This document shows, piece by piece, positions 60,069 through 64,000 of a stretch of 64,000 bases of DNA. The stretch lies in assembly GCF_014250515.1 (NCBI RefSeq), contig NZ_CP060202.1, positions 2,725,001 to 2,789,000 of the forward strand, read 5' to 3'. The position numbers and the translations under genes are program-made. The notes below the pieces were generated by a model, which worked only from the letters and a program-made list of their open reading frames with translations, did no database searches and was not told the origin of the DNA. How positions within the stretch are numbered: position 1 is the first letter of the stretch; each line of letters begins with the position of its first letter. Origin of the DNA: Hymenobacter sediminicola. GTDB lineage: Bacteria; Bacteroidota; Bacteroidia; Cytophagales; Hymenobacteraceae.

Positions 60069-61103
60069 TTAGCGCTGAAAACGATAGGTATTGCGCACTA
60101 GAAACGTCGAGCTGCCGACATATTTCACTTCTTTCACCACCAAAATCTGTTGCGGGCCCAATAACAGTGTGCGGCGAATCAGACAGTCTCGTTGGTCGTC
60201 TTGGCCTATCCCTTCAAACTTAAGACGTAGCGTCTGGTTGGGGAGGGGCGTTTTCTCGACTAGCACCATAGGCACTCCGTCCCATTCCAGTTTTGTGCCG
60301 GTATCATCAAGAATGAGTTTGTCGTAGCCCTCCACCTGCTTTCCTTCGGGCTCTTGGTATACGAAGTCGAGGACTAGCTCATTGGAGCGGGGCCGCATTC
60401 CATTGAGATAAGTAGGTAACGTAACTGACTTTCGGGAGCTATAGTCCAGGTATGTCAGGGAACCCCGCTCCCACTGCTGCGCCAGCCTGGCTAACTCTTG
60501 CATAGTCAGGCGAGGAGTTGCGGATTGGGCACATACATCACCGTTTCCTAGCAGCAGCAGTAGTAGCAGAAGTAATGCTGGTTTTAGCGTACCAGCATCG
60601 CCCTGACTATGACTGTGCTGCGGCCGGATCAGGAAATAATCGAGTGAGTACCGGCCACCACCTACCATGGCTACCAGCACAAAGGCCCAGAAAAGCAACT
60701 GCTGATAGTACATGCCCAAGAGTGGCTCCGGACTATCGTACCACAGAAAGGCGATAATCAGAAACTGTAGCGCCAGTTGCAAGCCGCTCCAGCGAGTAAG
60801 CAGCCCTACCGCTACCAGCAGGCCGCCGGCAAATTCGCCCCAGGCCGCCAGCCAGGCCCACACGTAGGGCGAAGGATACACAAACCCAAGTTGTGCCACC
60901 TGCTGCACAAACCAGTCGGGTGGGCCCAGCGCGGCCGCCCCCGTAAGCAGCTTAGAAACCTCAGAGGCGGTGGTCAGGTTGACGAGCTTGGACCAACCGG
61001 CGCCAACAGCAATAGACAGGCCCAGATGCAGGCGAAACAGAAGCCACGCTACATCTGCAAAGCGCGACGAAAAAGGACGAGCGAAAAACAGCCATTTTTT
61101 CAT
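60069..61103 (-). CDS. DoxX-type membrane protein fused to an exported C-terminal domain
   Basis: A 344-residue protein in two parts. The N-terminal half (about 1-155) is a DoxX-like four-helix membrane protein (WLLFRLHLGLSIAVGAGWSKL, then WLAAWGEFAGGLLVAVGLLTR). From about 172 a strongly hydrophobic run (KPALLLLLLLLLGNGDVCA, then QSA) looks exactly like a signal peptide. It leads into a domain of about 150 residues that begins PRLTMQELARLAQQWERGS and has beta-rich segments (LVLDFVYQEPEGK, TLLLGPQQILVV). It may be one polypeptide with an extra membrane segment, or a gene fusion. DoxX proteins handle quinone or thiosulfate redox reactions; the second domain is unknown to me. Confidence 0.7.
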   Translation of the reverse strand: MKKWLFFARPFSSRFADVAWLLFRLHLGLSIAVGAGWSKLVNLTTASEVSKLLTGAAALGPPDWFVQQVAQLGFVYPSPYVWAWLAAWGEFAGGLLVAVGLLTRWSGLQLALQFLIIAFLWYDSPEPLLGMYYQQLLFWAFVLVAMVGGGRYSLDYFLIRPQHSHSQGDAGTLKPALLLLLLLLLGNGDVCAQSATPRLTMQELARLAQQWERGSLTYLDYSSRKSVTLPTYLNGMRPRSNELVLDFVYQEPEGKQVEGYDKLILDDTGTKLEWDGVPMVLVEKTPLPNQTLRLKFEGIGQDDQRDCLIRRTLLLGPQQILVVKEVKYVGSSTFLVRNTYRFQR

Positions 61104-61139
61104 GATGACACGATAGCAGAAAGTGAAATATGATTTCGC

Positions 61140-61529
61140 TTACAGCTTCCCGTTGGGCTCATAGCCCATGCTGAGTTTCGTATCGCCAGTGATGGTGAGG
61201 TTCAGGCTGGCTTCTTCCTTAGATGGATTTAGAAGCAATGCCGAGGAGCCCGCCATAAACCGGACAGTCCCTCTGGCGCCGGGGGCCAGGGTAGTTTTGC
61301 CGAAAATGCCACCACCGCGCGGACGCTCTTTGATTTCGACAGACACCTTCCCTACGTTGTGGGCCTCTACCTTAAAGGCACCGAGTTGACTTCCGCCTAA
61401 TACGAATTGCTTGCCGGGCTCAATGCGCAGCCCGGAACGGATACCAGCCCAGCAGACCGTAGCCAGCAACAGCCCGAGAATGAATATGGCTACCGCGGGA
61501 GCCGAACGGAAAATGGAAAAAGTACGCAT
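61140..61529 (-). CDS. Small exported or membrane-anchored hypothetical protein
   Basis: A 129-residue protein with one N-terminal hydrophobic segment (VAIFILGLLLATVCWAG), either an uncleaved anchor or a signal peptide. The remainder is a beta-rich domain (GKQFVLGGSQLGAFKVEAHNVGKVSVEIKERP), with a repeated VKV/VEI strand pattern. I recognise no family. The ATG at 61529 is used, since an upstream in-frame start adds residues that do not improve the signal. It follows the DoxX gene on the same strand, upstream of it, so the two may be co-transcribed. Confidence 0.65.
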   Translation of the reverse strand: MRTFSIFRSAPAVAIFILGLLLATVCWAGIRSGLRIEPGKQFVLGGSQLGAFKVEAHNVGKVSVEIKERPRGGGIFGKTTLAPGARGTVRFMAGSSALLLNPSKEEASLNLTITGDTKLSMGYEPNGKL

Positions 61530-61646
61530 GACAGGTTGGGGGTTGAGGTGAAACAATGGTTCAAAGGAACCGCCGCTTAGCCTCCCAAACGCCCCGATTT
61601 ACAGCCTGGCACGCCCCAATATATAATCTGACACCTTCGGGCACGC

Positions 61647-62984
61647 TTACTCTTCGCGTGCTACCTCACTGGGGGTGAGCCCGCGCAGCTTCTTGAATAC
61701 CCGATTGAACGTAGACTTGGAATTGAAGCCGGCTTCCAGCGCCACGGCCAGCAACGTGTAGTGCCGGAATTTCGGGTCACGCAGGCGGCGCTCGGCTTCG
61801 CGCACCCGATACTCGTTGATGAAGTCGTTGAAGTTCTGCTCACAGCCCGTGTTAATGACTTTGGAAAGCCATGAGGTATTTGTGCGAAGCTGCGCCGCCA
61901 GCTCGCCCAGCGTTAGCTCGGGCTCCAGATAAGGGTGCACAACTTGCATATGGTGCAGCAAACGTTTCGTCCACCGGGCAAGCTCAGCATCGGCTTCTGC
62001 TGGCGCTGCGGTGTCGTCCGAATCTGCCGGGTCAGCAACCAGCAGCGTTTTGGGTTCGGCTCTATCCACCGCTGCTTCTGGCTGCGCGGCTGGCTCGTGC
62101 GCATAGTGCTGGCCTGGGACTACGGCTGCTGGCTGCTCGTCGGGGCTTGCACTGGGGTTAGTGGCCAAAACCGGCTGAGCGGCCGGCTGAAACCGCAGTG
62201 CCGCCAACCGGTGACCGGTGAGCAGGCCCGCAATACTGAGGTAGTAAATCAGCACACCCGTAAACAGGTAGTCGTACCAGGACTCATAGTAGCTCAAGGG
62301 GCTGATGAAGCTACCAATAAGCCCAAATGCCAGCGTAATGCCCGTGCCCGCCACCACGGCTACCAGCACGTTGCGCAGCCACCGGAGACGGATTTTCTCG
62401 GTATCGGAAAAGTTGTCGTTGAGGTAGCGGGCATACGCCCGGTATTCGCGCAGGCTACGCACCGCATACGCCAGCACCGATAGGTAGCCCAGCGCATCGG
62501 CTAAGTAATAAATGGGCTGCTGGTCGGCCCAGAAAGCCAGCGGGCCTTTGGTGCCAAAATGTTCCAGCAGTGGTTGATGCTGTATCCCGTGCCACCAGCC
62601 AATATCGTAGCCGAACACTAGCAGCCGCCACAGCAGTAGTAGCGCTACCGGCACGAAATGCCAGCCGTGCCTGCGTTCGAGCCGAAACTCCTGGTTGGTA
62701 AGACTGCGGAAGTAGAAGTATAGCCCAGGCCCTACGGCCAGCCAGTTGCTGAATGGCCAGTAGAACATAAACGTAGTGCGGGCATCGTGTGAGTCGTACC
62801 ACCCTGCAAAGCCCAGCATCCACTGTGCCAGCCGCCCCGCAAACAGCAGCAGCAGCAGGGCCAGCCAGCCATCAGCCGCCGTCCCCTCTCGCCGCCGACG
62901 TGCCCATAATACCGCTGCCACCACAATGCCCTGCACGAAAAACGGCAGCAGCCCCCCACTATAGACATTGAAGCCGAACCACAT
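61647..62984 (-). CDS. Membrane-bound AraC-family transcriptional regulator
   Basis: A 445-residue regulator. Seven or so transmembrane helices occupy about 1-265 (LLPFFVQGIVVAAVLWARRR, ending LIYYLSIAGLLTGHRL). A disordered Ala/Pro/Glu-rich linker follows (about 270-335). The C-terminal AraC domain (about 345-445) has two helix-turn-helix motifs, the second in LLAVALEAGFNSKSTFNRVFKKLRGLTPSEVARE. Membrane-bound AraC regulators of this layout are common in Bacteroidota and presumably sense a signal in the membrane or periplasm. Target genes are not evident; the two small genes downstream are candidates. A terminator lies between it and the DAHP synthase gene. Confidence 0.88.
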   Translation of the reverse strand: MWFGFNVYSGGLLPFFVQGIVVAAVLWARRRREGTAADGWLALLLLLFAGRLAQWMLGFAGWYDSHDARTTFMFYWPFSNWLAVGPGLYFYFRSLTNQEFRLERRHGWHFVPVALLLLWRLLVFGYDIGWWHGIQHQPLLEHFGTKGPLAFWADQQPIYYLADALGYLSVLAYAVRSLREYRAYARYLNDNFSDTEKIRLRWLRNVLVAVVAGTGITLAFGLIGSFISPLSYYESWYDYLFTGVLIYYLSIAGLLTGHRLAALRFQPAAQPVLATNPSASPDEQPAAVVPGQHYAHEPAAQPEAAVDRAEPKTLLVADPADSDDTAAPAEADAELARWTKRLLHHMQVVHPYLEPELTLGELAAQLRTNTSWLSKVINTGCEQNFNDFINEYRVREAERRLRDPKFRHYTLLAVALEAGFNSKSTFNRVFKKLRGLTPSEVAREE

Positions 62985-63024
62985 ACCGGCAAGGTAACAG
63001 CCGATTGGCTTTCGACTATATAAA

Positions 63025-63058
63025 AAACGGCCCCGACTCGGTTAAGTCGGGGCCGTTT
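63025..63058. terminator. Terminator next to the AraC gene
   Basis: AAACGGCCCCGACT pairs with its complement across a short loop (CGGTTA) with T runs. It lies beyond the stop of the DAHP synthase gene at 63114. Confidence 0.85.
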
Positions 63059-63113
63059 GTAGAAAAGGCAACAGGCTCAGCAACGCTCGATAGTGCGTCT
63101 ACATCCTGAGGGT

Positions 63114-64000
63114 TTATTCCAGCTCTTCCCGCAGCTGATACACTTTCCGCAGACTGCGGATCAGACGGGCCGACTCCTGAAAATTCAGGGTCTGCGCACC
63201 ATCGGAGGCTGCTTCTTCCGGTTTCTCGTGTGCTTCGTAGATGATGCCATCGGCCCCGGCCATCAGTCCGGCCAGAGCCATAGTGGGCACATATTCCCGA
63301 ATACCAATGCCATGCGAAGGATCCACGATGACCGGCAAGTGCGTTTTCTCCTTCAGAATGGGCACCGCGTTCAGGTCGAGAGTGTTGCGCGAAGCCGTTT
63401 CGAAGGTTCGGATGCCTCGCTCGCAGAGAATTAGCTTCTCGTTGCCACCCGAAAACACGTACTCGGCCGAGGACAGCAGTTCTTCGAGTGTACCAGAAAT
63501 GCCCCGCTTAATCATCACCGGCTTGTCTACTCCGCCCAGCGCATCGAGCAGGTTAAAGTTCTGAGTGTTGCGGGCTCCTACCTGAAATACGTCCACGTAA
63601 TCGTGCATTTCCTCCACCTGCGACACTTGCATTACCTCTGTCACGATTTTGATGCCGTGGGCACGAGCCATCTGATGAAACAGCTTCAGCCCGTCCATAC
63701 CCAGGCCCCGGAAAGAGTACGGCGACGAGCGAGGCTTGAACACACCTCCCCGCATGATGCGCACGTCGTTTTCTACGAGGTGCTGCATAATCAGCTCCAT
63801 CTGGGCTTCGCTCTCGATGCTGCAGGGTCCGGCCGCCAACGTAAGGCTGCCCTCCCCGATACACACTCCGTCGCCGAGGTCGAGGACGGTGGGCCGCACG
63901 CGCCACTTGCGGCTCACCAGCTTGTAGTCGTCCGAAACGCGGTGAATGTCCAGAATACCAGGTAGCTGCCCAATGGTACGCAGGTCGATATCTGCTTTGC
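63114..64000 (-). CDS. aroF: 3-deoxy-7-phosphoheptulonate (DAHP) synthase, N-terminus beyond window
   Basis: A partial DAHP synthase of 295 visible residues. The frame is open to the window edge, and the visible start region reads DDYKLVSRKWRV, the end of an N-terminal ferredoxin-like regulatory domain. It contains LTLAAGPCSIES, FKPRSSPYSFRGLG, VFQVGARNTQNFNLL, MIKRGISGTLEE and VIVDPSHGIG, the AroAI-beta motif set for PEP, erythrose-4-phosphate and metal binding. The enzyme begins the shikimate pathway to Phe and Tyr. The N-terminal domain in related enzymes gives feedback by Phe and Tyr. It is not in an operon with the PAH genes, but sits about 5 kb from them. Confidence 0.93.
   Translation of the reverse strand, partial: KADIDLRTIGQLPGILDIHRVSDDYKLVSRKWRVRPTVLDLGDGVCIGEGSLTLAAGPCSIESEAQMELIMQHLVENDVRIMRGGVFKPRSSPYSFRGLGMDGLKLFHQMARAHGIKIVTEVMQVSQVEEMHDYVDVFQVGARNTQNFNLLDALGGVDKPVMIKRGISGTLEELLSSAEYVFSGGNEKLILCERGIRTFETASRNTLDLNAVPILKEKTHLPVIVDPSHGIGIREYVPTMALAGLMAGADGIIYEAHEKPEEAASDGAQTLNFQESARLIRSLRKVYQLREELE

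Noticed and set aside
1..64000. CRISPR arrays, insertion sequences, phage genes, tRNA or rRNA
   Set aside because: I looked for regular direct repeats with spacers, transposase motifs, integrase or structural genes and cloverleaf patterns, and saw none that hold up; a covariance-model scan would be needed to exclude small RNAs.

Overview
The window is chromosomal DNA from a Bacteroidota bacterium, most likely a Hymenobacter or close relative in Cytophagales. The base composition is GC-rich. Start sites lack Shine-Dalgarno sequences, and many are preceded by the Bacteroidota -7 promoter box TAnnTTTG. Gliding-motility genes (gldC, gldA, gldF, gldG), two KaiB-type proteins with KaiC, and CusA/CzcA-type efflux fit this group. 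I see no rRNA, tRNA, CRISPR array, insertion sequence or phage genes, so the region reads as ordinary chromosome with several unusual local systems.

Layout. 1-4.2 kb: the end of a TPR sensor-like protein, dGTPase (dgt) and small membrane proteins. 4.2-9.0 kb: a minus-strand operon of ABC exporter, HlyD-type adaptor and TolC-type channel, in which the ABC ATPase lacks most catalytic motifs. 9.3-16.7 kb: a TPR/periplasmic-binding protein, hemL, dcd, secreted proteins, gldC and dnaN. 16.8-21.4 kb: a five-gene kai operon (kaiC, two kaiB, PAS histidine kinase, response regulator) with no kaiA in the window. 21.7-26.1 kb: an SDR, a small membrane protein and gldA-gldF-gldG. 26-33 kb: a GIN-domain protein, a second SDR, mlaE-mlaF, a DinB/YfiT protein, a bifunctional nuclease, etfB-etfA and a TPR protein. 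33.1-42.2 kb: a metal-efflux locus (response regulator, kinase, outer-membrane factor, adaptor, RND pump, outer-membrane protein). 42.6-51.6 kb: a TPR histidine kinase, M28 peptidase, META protein, pyruvate carboxylase and an OmpA-family protein. 51.8-57.7 kb: an atypical SDR, photolyase, TetR regulator, AarF-type kinase, dienelactone hydrolase and a DUF962 protein. 57.8-64 kb: two phenylalanine-hydroxylase paralogues, a DoxX fusion, an AraC-type regulator and the 5'-truncated DAHP synthase gene.

Most notable are the leaders of the two phenylalanine-hydroxylase genes. The first has a short leader peptide containing YYAYAYY, followed by competing hairpins ending in an intrinsic terminator. This is the layout of a tyrosine-sensing transcription attenuator on an enzyme that makes tyrosine. 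The second has a different leader in which a perfect 12-nt antiterminator competes with the terminator; its enzyme has Gln in place of the Glu iron ligand. The metal-efflux operon carries four CTAAT repeats spaced exactly 11 nt apart over its promoter, a probable operator for the response regulator just upstream. Several operons contain long inverted repeats built from short repeated words (TGAATGAG or AGCTAACAGC types) between genes.
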